64,000 nt of DNA from Enterovibrio norvegicus DSM 15893 (GCF_900115495.1 NZ_FOWR01000010.1:28727-92726); one strand, 5' to 3'; shown: positions 33,980 to 42,754, counted from the stretch's first letter. Made by a program: numbers and translations. Notes: generated by a model from the sequence alone, not told the origin.

Positions 33980-35050
33980 CTACACCACCATTAAATCGTA
34001 AGAAGGAAGAAGCTCACGCAGCACATACCAGCGGTGATAAGACGCCGCTTGATAAAAACGGTAACTCGGTAGGCTCATCATCTCTTCAGGGGCCGTAGAC
34101 TCATTGATGTGCTCAAAGCCCGCGTTCCAATCCACATAATCGGGAATACTTTCTGCGATGGTCAAAATGTCCCCATTGGCACATGCCGCTTGCCACGCTT
34201 GAATGCGCGTCTGCTTATCACCTTGCGTGGCGAGAATGGCTTTTACCGTCTCTTCCAGATCAGCCCACTCACGCTGTTGTTCCACATCAGCAAGATCAGG
34301 ACGTTGCGCCGCCACGAGCTTGAACACCGCATGAAGTTGCTTACAGGCTTCAAGGAAAGTCGCAGGGTTATCTCTCCACCCTGAATCTTCACCGTTTTCA
34401 TACATAAATCGCCATGACAAATACGGCCTGTCAGGCAAGGTCACTGCCGCACCATGCCCCAATGCGCCCGATGCCGCCTCGGCAAGAAACGATTTGATGT
34501 TCCTCACCCACCCCGTGCCATATTTCTCGAAAAATCGCTGCTTCTTCTTTTCGATGTAGGCTTCAATTTCCGGTTCCAAATCGCGGTATTCAAAACTGTC
34601 GTTCACCACCTTATTGGTACGAGAACTCACGCCAGAAAAGCCATAATGCGAAAAGGTGTCTGCATACACATGGGCTAACACCCCCACCAATTCCAGATAG
34701 AACGCTTTATCACTGAGACTTAGATGATGCGCACGCAATGCACGGGCAATTTTGCTGTCTTGTCGGCAGACCAAACGTTCAGTGAACGATTCCCCCTCAT
34801 TGCCCGGCAAGAAGTGAAAAGGCACCCACACCTTGCGTTGAGACTCACCATCAATGTTTTTCACGCTGGTTGTATGGTGCGCGGTGGGCTCTGTTGACAT
34901 GGTGGCGGCACTGGGAAATTCCATGCCGTTCGTTTGTGCATTGTCATCAACGAACTGCGACGCCGTGGCGATGATCCGCGCCGCCTCTCGCGTCAGCCCT
35001 GCCGACCGCGCAATGGCGAACACACCGTAGTAGTGCATATCAATTTGCAT
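33980..35050 (-). CDS. DUF6765-like protein (His-rich, metal-binding type)
   Basis: 356 residues, no signal peptide. Starts MQIDMHYYGVFAIARSAGL; then ASQFVDDN, AHHTTS, FHFLPG, and LAHVYADTFSHYGFSG. These spaced His/Asp motifs resemble phospholipase C/S1-P1-like or HD-like zinc sites and match the DUF6765 family as I know it. Function unknown. Third gene of a minus-strand operon with a small helical protein and a lipoprotein. Confidence 0.6.
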   Translation of the reverse strand: MQIDMHYYGVFAIARSAGLTREAARIIATASQFVDDNAQTNGMEFPSAATMSTEPTAHHTTSVKNIDGESQRKVWVPFHFLPGNEGESFTERLVCRQDSKIARALRAHHLSLSDKAFYLELVGVLAHVYADTFSHYGFSGVSSRTNKVVNDSFEYRDLEPEIEAYIEKKKQRFFEKYGTGWVRNIKSFLAEAASGALGHGAAVTLPDRPYLSWRFMYENGEDSGWRDNPATFLEACKQLHAVFKLVAAQRPDLADVEQQREWADLEETVKAILATQGDKQTRIQAWQAACANGDILTIAESIPDYVDWNAGFEHINESTAPEEMMSLPSYRFYQAASYHRWYVLRELLPSYDLMVV

Positions 35051-35062
35051 ACATTTGTTCCC

Positions 35063-35341
35063 TTATCGAAGTGCGTCTAACACCTTACTGACCAAGGCGC
35101 TTCCTTCTTCTTTCAGCGCCTCGACGCGGGAGGTTAGCAATGCCACATTGCGGTTATTTGACGATGCCTCCCGAATGGCGGCGATTAATGCAGGGTAAAG
35201 CGCATGTTCCGTGATCTCAGGACTGAGCTTCGCCAAGTCTAGTTGGGTATCAAACAGCACGTTGGCTTCTTTTTCGGACAAGGTGCGATCGGTCTTTGCG
35301 GCGGTTTTTCTTGCGCGATCAAGCATGCTCATTGTTTTCAC
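35063..35341 (-). CDS. Small helical protein, 92 aa
   Basis: MKTMSMLDRARKTAAKTDRT is followed by mostly helical, charged sequence. Its start overlaps the end of the upstream lipoprotein gene by four bases; the DUF6765 gene follows 12 bases downstream. No family recognised; the middle cistron of the operon. Confidence 0.55.
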   Translation of the reverse strand: MKTMSMLDRARKTAAKTDRTLSEKEANVLFDTQLDLAKLSPEITEHALYPALIAAIREASSNNRNVALLTSRVEALKEEGSALVSKVLDALR

Positions 35342-35997
35342 TCCAAGAGTTTGTTGGCTTTCTTATCAAGTTGTCGGATGTCATCGAGCCCTGCTGTGGC
35401 CTTCTCAGACAAGGCGGAGAGTTGCTGGTTGATTTGATCACGCACAGCCTCAAGCCCCGTGTTATCAAGCAAATCGTTTTGCACATCCTGCACTTCTCGG
35501 ATGCTGTTCAGATGCGCAGTAATGGTCTGGTGACCTTGCTGAATGAGTGCAAAGCTCTGGTTAATGTCCGCAATCAGGGTTCTTTCGGCCTCGTCCAACG
35601 GCGCAAGCAAAGCGTGGCGCTTCTCTTCAATCACCGTCACTGCGCTGTCTGCCCACAGCACGATGCTGTTTAACTGCCCCACCCTGTCTGTCGAGCGGGT
35701 TTTCACAAATTCCCCTTTGGCTTCGTCGTAAATCACATCCCCTTCAGCCATTTGTACCAATTGGCCGTCTTTCACCCAGCCTTTCACAAACTGCGGGATC
35801 CATTCATGGCGCAGGTAATCTTCACGCTGTTTGCGAAGCACTTTGATGTGCTGATGCACCAAATCGGTATAGCTTTCTTGAACGTGGGTGAGGTCTTGCT
35901 CGATGCGGTAGGACAATTCCACCACTTCTTTCGGCACCGTCGCGCTGCAGGCAGACAGCAGCACCAACATAAGGGGGAGTAATAATCGTTGCTTCAT
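35338..35997 (-). CDS. Lipoprotein with coiled-coil character
   Basis: 219 residues. Lipobox LLSAC at residues 13-17 after a hydrophobic stretch (LLLPLMLVLLSAC). The mature protein is almost entirely helical with heptad-like patterns (ELSYRIEQDLTHVQESYTDL; LNSIREVQDVQNDLLDNTG), and probably extends from a membrane into the periplasm. First gene of the three-gene operon. Function unknown. Confidence 0.62.
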   Translation of the reverse strand: MKQRLLLPLMLVLLSACSATVPKEVVELSYRIEQDLTHVQESYTDLVHQHIKVLRKQREDYLRHEWIPQFVKGWVKDGQLVQMAEGDVIYDEAKGEFVKTRSTDRVGQLNSIVLWADSAVTVIEEKRHALLAPLDEAERTLIADINQSFALIQQGHQTITAHLNSIREVQDVQNDLLDNTGLEAVRDQINQQLSALSEKATAGLDDIRQLDKKANKLLE

Positions 35998-36146
35998 GGT
36001 TCCTCGCTGGTCAGTTTTTCACCATGGTGAAGACTTCAACGGCAAGGCATTGCGAGGGAGATTGCATTCACCAATATTGCAGCCGGTTGCATATCTTATT
36101 GCGAGTAAGGAAGGAGAGAGAGAGAGGAGTGGGTGATTTGTCACTG

Positions 36147-36176
36147 CCGAGCTAGGCGGGTGGCTAGCTCGGTTTT
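36147..36176 (+). terminator. Orphan rho-independent terminator
   Basis: Stem CCGAGCTAG/CTAGCTCGG with an 8-base loop, followed by TTTT. The gene to its left is on the opposite strand, so no plus-strand gene explains it. It could end a small RNA. Confidence 0.6.
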
Positions 36177-36214
36177 GGACAAAAAAAGGTTAGATTTGAT
36201 TATCTAAGCTATGT

Positions 36215-36244
36215 GGTTCGAATAAGCTAAATTTGGTCGAAAAG
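36215..36244 (+). repeat. Island-edge repeat, copy A
   Basis: GGTTCGAATAAGC then TAAATTTGGTCGAAAAG. A related copy in the same orientation is at 40661-40690 (GGTTCGGATAAGT start, about 79% by eye), and a weaker one near 37407-37434. Confidence 0.4.
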
Positions 36245-36435
36245 AGGCTCAATGATGACTACCGAGTTGATGGCTATTCACATCCTTCAAATCGGGGAAC
36301 TATCAAAGCTCACAAATTCTTAAACAATTTACTATTTAGCCAAGTTCGCTTAAAATTCATTCTAATTGATGCCGATAAGCCATCAAAAAATTACTAACAT
36401 CACATAAAATCATATACTGGTATTTAGATACACTT

Positions 36436-37227
36436 ATGCTTAGAGATATTCAGAAATTCGTACGACTAGATAAGACCAATTATCTCGAAAGCTATGCCGG
36501 AAACAATGAGCGACTTGATAAAGAATTAAATACCACATTTAAAATTTTCTTCTATCTTTCAGATTCAGTTGAGAACATATGGAACAAAAGTACACACATA
36601 GACCATGAAAAGAGTCCTTGGCTAGTAGATTCCGTGATACAACTCTCACGTGGTATGGAGTTGTTAAACTCATGCTTATCATTACTAGTGAATAATCATA
36701 TTCCAGCGAATAGTTATCTTTTTCGATCCTCTATAAATTGCTTTTGGTTTTCATACAAATTTATGATTGGTGGAGTCAATGGTTTTGCCTGGAATCATTA
36801 TATTGATGAAAAGAAGAAATTAAGCACAAGAGAAATTAAAGATCATGAAATGAAAAAAATCATATCTCAAGATGATGAATCAACTAAAATAATAAATTTA
36901 TTTAATGGTATTTTACATACGGAGTATGAGCAAGGTTACAGGTTTCATAAGTCTAGCCGTGGTAGAGAGTTTGAGCTCTCCCCACACAATTTTGAAACTG
37001 ATGAATTAATTGAATTATTTGAGGATTCTATTTTAAATATCCGTGGGATTATGGAGTTTTCTCGATGCGTTATACAAAGCACATTTATAGATCGGGAGCC
37101 AGATAGATTATTGAAAGGTGAATATTTTAACTCTAGAAATCTAGAAATTTTGCATACTAAAGATTATCGAAAGCTAGCAGAATTAACAGAGAGATTGGAA
37201 GTTATTGATTTAAAGAAATACTCATAG
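36436..37227 (+). CDS. Hypothetical helical protein
   Basis: 263 residues, AT-rich codon use, no signal peptide or membrane span. Mostly helical, with tryptophan-containing segments (VENIWNKSTHIDHEKSPWLV; SSINCFWFSYKFMIGG). No family recognised. It is the only plus-strand gene in the AT-rich island and stands alone. Confidence 0.5.
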   Translation: MLRDIQKFVRLDKTNYLESYAGNNERLDKELNTTFKIFFYLSDSVENIWNKSTHIDHEKSPWLVDSVIQLSRGMELLNSCLSLLVNNHIPANSYLFRSSINCFWFSYKFMIGGVNGFAWNHYIDEKKKLSTREIKDHEMKKIISQDDESTKIINLFNGILHTEYEQGYRFHKSSRGREFELSPHNFETDELIELFEDSILNIRGIMEFSRCVIQSTFIDREPDRLLKGEYFNSRNLEILHTKDYRKLAELTERLEVIDLKKYS

Positions 37228-37525
37228 TTAACTTTTTTAGGTAAAATAGCAATTAGAATATTCCACAATAAAGTTAGTTAGTTAGTTTATAAGCCCCAAT
37301 CAAAGTTAAGCTAGAATTTATATGCGTATTTTTTCAAAAGCAAAGTGGTTAGGTTCATGCCAGAATACACTTTATTAATGCTAGAGTAGGTGCTCCTAAC
37401 CAAGAGATTTGGATAAGACTGGTTTGAGGTAAATGGATTAGACAACTTTGTTGTTTAAGAGTATTGGCTGCTAGCGCAGCCAAAAGAATGATATTATCTA
37501 TTGACCAGAGAAACGCTCACATATT
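37228..37525. other. Intergenic region with hairpins
   Basis: Contains an inverted repeat TGGTTAGG/CCTAACCA (about 37348-37402), the third island repeat (37407-37434), and a perfect 8-base hairpin TTGGCTGC/GCAGCCAA (37464-37483) that may terminate the convergent genes. No gene seen. Confidence 0.45.
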
Positions 37526-38665
37526 TTATTTTTTGCTTTCACTTTCCAACCATAGATTTATTCGACTAATATAAGTATCTAGCCTTTCACTTTCAGACCT
37601 TACGGTATTGAGGACTGACTCCCAATACTCCACATCAGATTCTTCGTTTGATTGTGGGTATATGTTTTTAATATCCACAATTGTAAAGTCTAAGTCATTC
37701 TTAAAGTAGAATTCATCAAATAATACAATCCCCACAATATTAATATATAGATCATTAAGATCAAAGTGGTTGTTGAAGATAAAATTAACAATGTGAGGAA
37801 CTTTATACCTCTCAAGCTCAATATTTTTAATACCAAGTTGACATCCTAAAGCTTCGATATGATGTCTACTACCTGCTTCCACTTGACAAAATAGTGCGTC
37901 GAAATATGGTGAACTCTCAACTAGTGGTTTAATAAGCCCCTCAAACCACTCAACTATTTTCATACGTTCATCTGTTCTATAAGGTAGAATTTTATATGTA
38001 ATGACATCATTTCCTTCTAGTGTATAACCATCTTCACTAAAAGCTTTTTCTATAAGATCCTCAAATTTTTTGGTAAACGAAGGTAAGAGTAATTTTGGGG
38101 CTACCATTTCGACTACTAGATTACAGGAGAACTCAAGCTCCTTTATCTTACTTTTTGTAAACTCTAAAGACTTATTAATTTCTGCATTAAGTAAAGTAAT
38201 AAGCTTTGCTTCTTCCTTCGTTAATCTCGAGCTTTCAAGCTGGATGTCTAAGTCAATCTTTAATAATTGTTTAAAAAGACTTTTAATTACTGTGCTATAT
38301 TCTTCTAAATGAACACGTTGAACTGTCAAACCATTCCCTTGATGGTAGAGCTTATTTCTAATCCCATGAAAAAACTCTACTCTAGCAAGGTCCTTAGTAT
38401 TAATTCCTTGCCTACTATTTTTTACTCCCTCGACTACATCATGAAAGCCTCTGCGAATTATATTATATCTATCATCTTCTGATGTTGTTGCTCCTGTAAT
38501 TTTTTTTGGTAGCCCTAAATAGGTTTTAAGCAACATTTCAGCACCAGCGTCCAATAGGAGAAAGGCTATCAAATTATCTTCTTCATTTTTCTTTTTTGCG
38601 TGCTGTATAGCTTCACTTACTATTTTTACAGGAGCCTTTTGCCAAGCTTCTAAATTTTTCTTCAT
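37526..38665 (-). CDS. HEPN-motif protein, possible RNase-type defence protein
   Basis: 379 residues, AT-rich. The segment VEFFHGIRNKLYHQGNG contains R-N-K-L-Y-H (Arg103 to His108), the Rx4H catalytic pattern of HEPN ribonucleases, in the correct context of a helical N-terminal domain (AWQKAPVKIVSEAIQHAKKK; AFLLLDAGAEMLLKTYL). The C-terminal two thirds are unrecognised, with Asp/Glu-rich strands. HEPN proteins are common in abortive infection and toxin systems. Downstream of AbiGi-like gene on the same strand, 239 bases away. Confidence 0.6.
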   Translation of the reverse strand: MKKNLEAWQKAPVKIVSEAIQHAKKKNEEDNLIAFLLLDAGAEMLLKTYLGLPKKITGATTSEDDRYNIIRRGFHDVVEGVKNSRQGINTKDLARVEFFHGIRNKLYHQGNGLTVQRVHLEEYSTVIKSLFKQLLKIDLDIQLESSRLTKEEAKLITLLNAEINKSLEFTKSKIKELEFSCNLVVEMVAPKLLLPSFTKKFEDLIEKAFSEDGYTLEGNDVITYKILPYRTDERMKIVEWFEGLIKPLVESSPYFDALFCQVEAGSRHHIEALGCQLGIKNIELERYKVPHIVNFIFNNHFDLNDLYINIVGIVLFDEFYFKNDLDFTIVDIKNIYPQSNEESDVEYWESVLNTVRSESERLDTYISRINLWLESESKK

Positions 38666-38904
38666 CTATCATTACCAGTTAAAAGTCAATAAAATCTAAC
38701 AATTCATTAGCTCCCAAAGTGGGACATTCATACCCCCCCATTTTTTGGTGGGGATTTCTCGTACATCTAATGAATACCAGAATCTAGCAACCACATTTTT
38801 TATCAGGGTACCATGGAGCACACCAAAAGTGGGAATGATAAAATATGATCAAATGGGGTATATGTATCGATTAGCTAATGAGCCATGGTTGTTTTTGGGT
38901 AAAT

Positions 38905-39744
38905 TTAGTGTTCCACCAAATCTTCCCATCGAGCGACCGTAATTCTTCTAGGCAGATCAAAGTTACTCAAGAAGTCAGCATAGAATTCGAAGCCTTCTTG
39001 CTCCGAAGGTAAAATTAACATTGCTACGTCATCAATTGTAAATTTGAAATTCTGAGTTGACCTCCATTCTCTTTCACAATAGATGCTGTCAAACTCTGTT
39101 ACATCAAATGTCTTAATGTAGGCTAAGAAGTTGCTGTAACTACCCGTAAGTTTTTTATGCCCCTTTTCTGCGTAACTGATTTCATATTCTGGACTTGAAA
39201 AGTCAACATAATCATCAATATTATGCTCTTCCAATTTTTGTTCAACATCTCTAGATAGTGACTCTATTTCATTTGCAATACATGAGGGATCCACCTCATC
39301 TATTGCATCGTAGCCCGTATAGATAGAATTTAATAGTGAAGAGTTTTCCATCGTGTACATTACAGGGTTGAAACCTGCTTTGATGATAGATTCTCTCCTG
39401 AAGCCAATAGCAATTTTACCATACCTCTGCGCATGATAAGCGAGATGTTGGAGTGGTATATCAGCCACACAACAAACAGGATTTGATTTAACTGTCACTG
39501 GTACATTTTTAAGCAATTCGAAAGACATAGTTTCGTCATTGAACTTACGTTTTTCAGGAACGATTACTTTCACTATTTCATGATAATTCCCAGTTCTAAG
39601 CTCTCCACTAGACAAAATGGATTTCATAGCTTCATAGCCATTCATGGCTGGCTTTAATTCTTTTAACTGCTTATTTGATTCAGAGTCCCATTGAGGGCCT
39701 CCTGTGAAATGCCATAAGATTTTCGATACTGTACCGGGTCTCAT
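38905..39744 (-). CDS. AbiGi-like abortive infection protein
   Basis: 279 residues. Starts MRPGTVSKILWHFTGGP, with an ILSSGELR segment, then PVCCVADIPLQHLAYHAQRY and GKIAIGFRRESIIKAGFNPV, near the C-terminus EREWRS. These match the AbiGi family, described as the antitoxin-like half of the lactococcal AbiG phage-abortive system. No AbiGii partner is next to it; the neighbours are a two-TM protein upstream and a HEPN-motif protein downstream. AT-rich. Confidence 0.72.
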   Translation of the reverse strand: MRPGTVSKILWHFTGGPQWDSESNKQLKELKPAMNGYEAMKSILSSGELRTGNYHEIVKVIVPEKRKFNDETMSFELLKNVPVTVKSNPVCCVADIPLQHLAYHAQRYGKIAIGFRRESIIKAGFNPVMYTMENSSLLNSIYTGYDAIDEVDPSCIANEIESLSRDVEQKLEEHNIDDYVDFSSPEYEISYAEKGHKKLTGSYSNFLAYIKTFDVTEFDSIYCEREWRSTQNFKFTIDDVAMLILPSEQEGFEFYADFLSNFDLPRRITVARWEDLVEH

Positions 39745-39842
39745 TTTCCATCCAATTTGCCTAACTAATTACATGGCTCCCCAACTACTCACGAGGATTT
39801 GCAACACTTAGGTGTTATTTTAAATACCGGAGGTAGCCATAG

Positions 39843-40403
39843 CTACCCAACTTTAATACCTGTGATTTTCATGGCTTCCGATGAAAGTTCTGATTTTTTT
39901 GACTTCACTTTATTTAAAATTGAATCTGCATCAGTTTCAGATAAACTCACATGTGGTGGGTGTGTATGCTTGATTTGAAAAACGCATTTCAAATATAGAG
40001 CAAAGAAAGTAAGTGAAATTACTAATGTTATAGCACCTAATATCGACGAACTAATTGATACTTTTCCGGCTGTCTCTATTTTAACATTAGAACTTAACAC
40101 TGACATATCACCTAAGGTAATAGCATATTGAAGTTGGATAAATGAAAATACTAATCCCGATACCACAAGGGAAAGAACAATAAAGGTTATAATCCAATTG
40201 GCTAGTATTTGTTGGCCAAATACTTTTTTGGGATATTCAAAACGCCATTTTAGATGCTCTATGTATGATTTTTCTAGCTGCTGCCACTCAGGTGTCTTTA
40301 GCTCTTCCTCTTTCTTTGCCTCTCTAAGCTTTGACCATTCTTGAATAAGATTGGCAAGAGATGCAGCCGTCGCAGCAGCTGTTGTTTCTATAATTATACT
40401 CAT
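39843..40403 (-). CDS. Two-TM membrane protein of the defence-like island
   Basis: 186 residues. A charged N-terminal helix (LIQEWSKLREAKKEEELKTP), two membrane segments (ILANWIITFIVLSLVVSGLV; ILGAITLVISLTFFALYLKC) and a short cytoplasmic C-terminus. Many anti-phage systems include such a membrane effector, but no sequence family is recognised here. Same strand as the AbiGi-like gene, 98 bases upstream of it. Confidence 0.5.
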   Translation of the reverse strand: MSIIIETTAAATAASLANLIQEWSKLREAKKEEELKTPEWQQLEKSYIEHLKWRFEYPKKVFGQQILANWIITFIVLSLVVSGLVFSFIQLQYAITLGDMSVLSSNVKIETAGKVSISSSILGAITLVISLTFFALYLKCVFQIKHTHPPHVSLSETDADSILNKVKSKKSELSSEAMKITGIKVG

Positions 40404-40793
40404 CCTCTCGATACTGGGATTCAGCGTAACTATCTGTTTTATATTTAATATAATAATACCTCAAAAGAGTAAGAAAAAGAAAATCCAATGAGATAGTTTC
40501 CACTTACCTCTCGTTTCGCATTTGAAAACATAACGAAAACTCTTGAAGTGAGACTGGTTGGATTTTCCTTCTCTAACGCGAAATGGGGCATAAACGAGTT
40601 AGATGAAGACCAATCGCTACTGTTAGAGCACTCAATCACAGCTAGAGCACTAAAACGTTAGGTTCGGATAAGTTGGATTTGGGCAAAAATCAAGTTTGTT
40701 AAAGTAAACAGATTCAGTGTCTTTTTACTACAGAGATAGGCAACAACAAAAACCAATCTCTGAGTTTATGATTATGGCTGATAGGACTATAAC
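40404..40793. other. Intergenic region at the right edge of the island
   Basis: 390 bases without a gene. It holds the inverted pair TCTAAC/GTTAGA around 40580, the motif GTTAGGT and repeat copy C at 40661-40690. I looked for integron attC sites and did not find a complete one. Confidence 0.4.
40661..40690 (+). repeat. Island-edge repeat, copy C
   Basis: GGTTCGGATAAGTTGGATTT then GGGCAAAAAT, similar in sequence and orientation to copy A at 36215. Together they flank the genes from 36436 to 40403. Confidence 0.4.
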
Positions 40794-41684
40794 CTATGGC
40801 TGCGTGCTATCAGTGAAGAGGTCGAAAATCGATTTACCGATTTCGACTATTGCCAGATTTCGCTGATCCATTGAAGCATCAGTCTGACTGACATAAATGC
40901 TAACGATAAGCGGAGACTGTTTATCTCGCCAAACTACAGCAGTAATACTCCTCGCACCGAAACCACCAGCACCTGAGCGGTCTCCTATTTCCCAGCCAGA
41001 AGGTAATGCAGATCGCAGTAAGTTACCCGTTACTTCATTTCTCTTCATCCAATCTATTAATTGCACACGACTGTCTTGAGAAAGTACCGTTCCGAATAGC
41101 AACTTATTTAAAGTGTTTGTCATGGAAATAGGTGTTGTCGTATCCCTTGGATCGCCTGGTAATGCTTCGTTCAGTTCTGGTTCAACACGATCTAAACGAG
41201 TGTTCACATCGCCGATATCTCGTAAAAAACTTGTAATACTTTCTGTACCGCCGACTGACTCGATAACAATATTTGCTGCTGTGTTATCACTTGTCAGCAT
41301 CGTGGCCTGGCAAGAATCGCCCAGTGTAATCTCCTTTTCGACGTATGCTTCTAGTATTGGAGAATAAGTAACAAGGTCATCGCTGTTAACCGCCACTGTA
41401 TTGTTTAGTTCAGTTCTTTTCTGATCAACATCATAGAGTAATTTTGCGCAGGCAATAGATTTAAACGTGCTAGTCAATGGAAAGCGCTCGTCACCTCTAA
41501 AACTATATAGTGCTCCGCTTTCAACATTCAAAACAGCAACACCAATACGGGCGGAGAGGGTTTCTTCTTGCATCTTTATCACCTTCTCGGCTGGAGCAAA
41601 ATCAATGGTGGCAGCAAACGAAAAAGAAGGAACAAGAAGATAGAGCGCTAAAAGCAGGTTTATTGATTTTTTCATTTTGGGCAT
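40794..41684 (-). CDS. blaCARB: Class A beta-lactamase, CARB (carbenicillinase) family
   Basis: 296 residues with a signal peptide (SINLLLALYLLVPSFSFA). Class A motifs: STFK with Ser72 and Lys75, SDN at 132-134, the omega-loop EPELN at 168-172, and RSG at 236-238 in place of KTG. The RSG triad plus RSGAGGFGARSITAVVW and STFKSIACAKLLYD are hallmarks of the CARB/PSE group, which hydrolyses penicillins including carbenicillin in the periplasm. Start could also be the ATG nine bases downstream (MKKSINLL). No integrase or complete attC nearby, so it looks chromosomally resident. Confidence 0.92.
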   Translation of the reverse strand: MPKMKKSINLLLALYLLVPSFSFAATIDFAPAEKVIKMQEETLSARIGVAVLNVESGALYSFRGDERFPLTSTFKSIACAKLLYDVDQKRTELNNTVAVNSDDLVTYSPILEAYVEKEITLGDSCQATMLTSDNTAANIVIESVGGTESITSFLRDIGDVNTRLDRVEPELNEALPGDPRDTTTPISMTNTLNKLLFGTVLSQDSRVQLIDWMKRNEVTGNLLRSALPSGWEIGDRSGAGGFGARSITAVVWRDKQSPLIVSIYVSQTDASMDQRNLAIVEIGKSIFDLFTDSTQP

Positions 41685-41705
41685 TCAGTAGGATTATTGC
41701 GGGCG

Positions 41706-41711
41706 ATTATA
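41706..41711 (-). promoter_or_regulatory. -10 box of the beta-lactamase promoter
   Basis: On the minus strand a perfect TATAAT lies 21 bases before the first ATG. The -35 region 17 bases further up is poor (TAGAGA), so expression may be low or activated. Confidence 0.5.
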
Positions 41712-42166
41712 GTCGTTGTAATGTCGAATCTCTACACCTCACGAATAGTCATTAGAAAATCTATCTAGAAACCGTGGGTAGAGGTTTATGACGGTTGCTT
41801 TCGCCAACACCGAATGGGGCAAAAGCCACTTACGCTACCGCCCTTCGCTTACTGACACGCAACACGCCATCACTGTCTACATTATTCGGCGGGAATGTAC
41901 CACGAAGTGCATAAAGCGATACTTGATTTTGATCGCAGGGAAAACTGACTGGTTAACGATTAAACGGCCAAAAACAACGCGTATTTTCGGTGTGAATGAG
42001 TGAGAGAGAAGTGATGACTTTTAATGAGGAAAAGTGCGTTTTTTGCTCGCCGGTTTAACAACCGCTTTGAACCGAAATAGCAGTTTCTTGGGACAGGCAC
42101 ATTTAGTAAGAAGCGAATGAAACGCATGCGGCATTGGCTTGGTCGCTTTCGGCGCACTGCTTGCTA
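41712..42166. other. Intergenic region, no gene seen
   Basis: About 455 bases of ordinary composition between the beta-lactamase gene and two micro-ORFs. Short plus-strand ORFs here lack ribosome-binding sites and I do not consider them real. Confidence 0.5.
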
Positions 42167-42241
42167 TCAAGACCTAGATTCAGGGGCTTGTTTCATTTCC
42201 ACAAACACCGCTTCAGGCAAATTCGACGAATCAAAAGCCAT
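42167..42241 (-). CDS. Candidate micro-ORF, 24 aa
   Basis: MAFDSSNLPEAVFVEMKQAP then ESRS. Its ATG overlaps the stop of the upstream small membrane protein (TGATG), which would allow translational coupling. No homology can be judged at this length. Confidence 0.35.
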   Translation of the reverse strand: MAFDSSNLPEAVFVEMKQAPESRS

Positions 42242-42348
42242 CACTGATCTCTGGCCCCTCTTTGCTTCGTCGAACGCACGAGCACAATGACTGCAGCGGC
42301 TATCAACACAAGCCCAAACCCAATAAATACCCATTGTCCGTCTGTCAT
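42241..42348 (-). CDS. Small single-TM membrane protein, 35 aa
   Basis: MTDGQWVFIGFGLVLIAAAV is followed by IVLVRSTKQRGARDQ. A clear membrane span (WVFIGFGLVLIAAAVIVLV) precedes a basic tail, so the C-terminus is probably cytoplasmic. The ribosome-binding site AAGGAA lies six bases before the ATG. The gene is too short for usual callers. A second micro-ORF overlaps its stop. Confidence 0.6.
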   Translation of the reverse strand: MTDGQWVFIGFGLVLIAAAVIVLVRSTKQRGARDQ

Positions 42349-42640
42349 CTTACGTTCCTTCTTGGTTTGCTTGAATGCATCCACCAAACACAAGGTGCAC
42401 AACTGCCTTCCTGTTGTTCTGGGAATGCGCGTTCTTCTTCAATGTTAGTGTAGATATATTTGCTGAATTGTTGGGCGACGTTAAGGCAATAGCGATGCGG
42501 TTTTAAAGTGATGAGATCAGGTGCTGGATATGAGGTGTGGTTTCGTGGCTGAGATTTGAACGTGTTTAAACGGTGTTTGTTTTTGTGATTGAAATACGTT
42601 GGAAGGGTGAAGCAAGAGGGGAATTTTTGGCGCTTAGATT
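42349..42640. other. Intergenic region between micro-ORF and ffs
   Basis: About 290 bases; nothing recognised apart from the likely 3' end of the 4.5S RNA transcript. Confidence 0.45.
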
Positions 42641-42754
42641 GGGTGGAAGCCCTACCAGCTACATCCCGGCACACACGTCCCAAGCGGGGGCTGCTTCCTT
42701 CCGGACCTGACCCATTACACAAGATAGCGTTGCGGGAGAACCAATAGGGCCTCC
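42641..42754 (-). ncRNA. ffs: 4.5S signal recognition particle RNA
   Basis: 114 bases, the same length as the E. coli RNA. On the minus strand the conserved apical domain GGTCAGGTCCGGAAGGAAGC (GGAA tetraloop and Ffh-binding loop) is present, with the arms TTGGTTCTCCCGCAACGCTA and GTGTGCCGGGATGTAGCTGG. The ends GGAGGCCC and GGGCTTCC pair. It binds Ffh and directs membrane protein targeting. Confidence 0.96.

Larger units (their letters stand above)
35998..36435. other. Intergenic region at the left edge of the AT-rich island
   Basis: 438 bases. It contains an unassigned plus-strand terminator (36147-36176), a GAGAGAGA tract, then an abrupt shift to AT-rich DNA near 36180 and the repeat element described at 36215. 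No protein gene seen. Confidence 0.5.

Noticed and set aside
33832..34098. Plus-strand 88-residue ORF beginning MRRYDAEL
   Set aside because: It crosses a terminator and overlaps the end of the DUF6765 gene; no ribosome-binding site.
36436..41684. Prophage or integrative element
   Set aside because: No integrase, structural phage gene, relaxase or tRNA junction in or near the region.
36180..41700. Integron cassette array
   Set aside because: GTTAGGT and GCCTAAC-like motifs occur, but no pair forms a complete attC, gene orientations differ and no integrase is seen.
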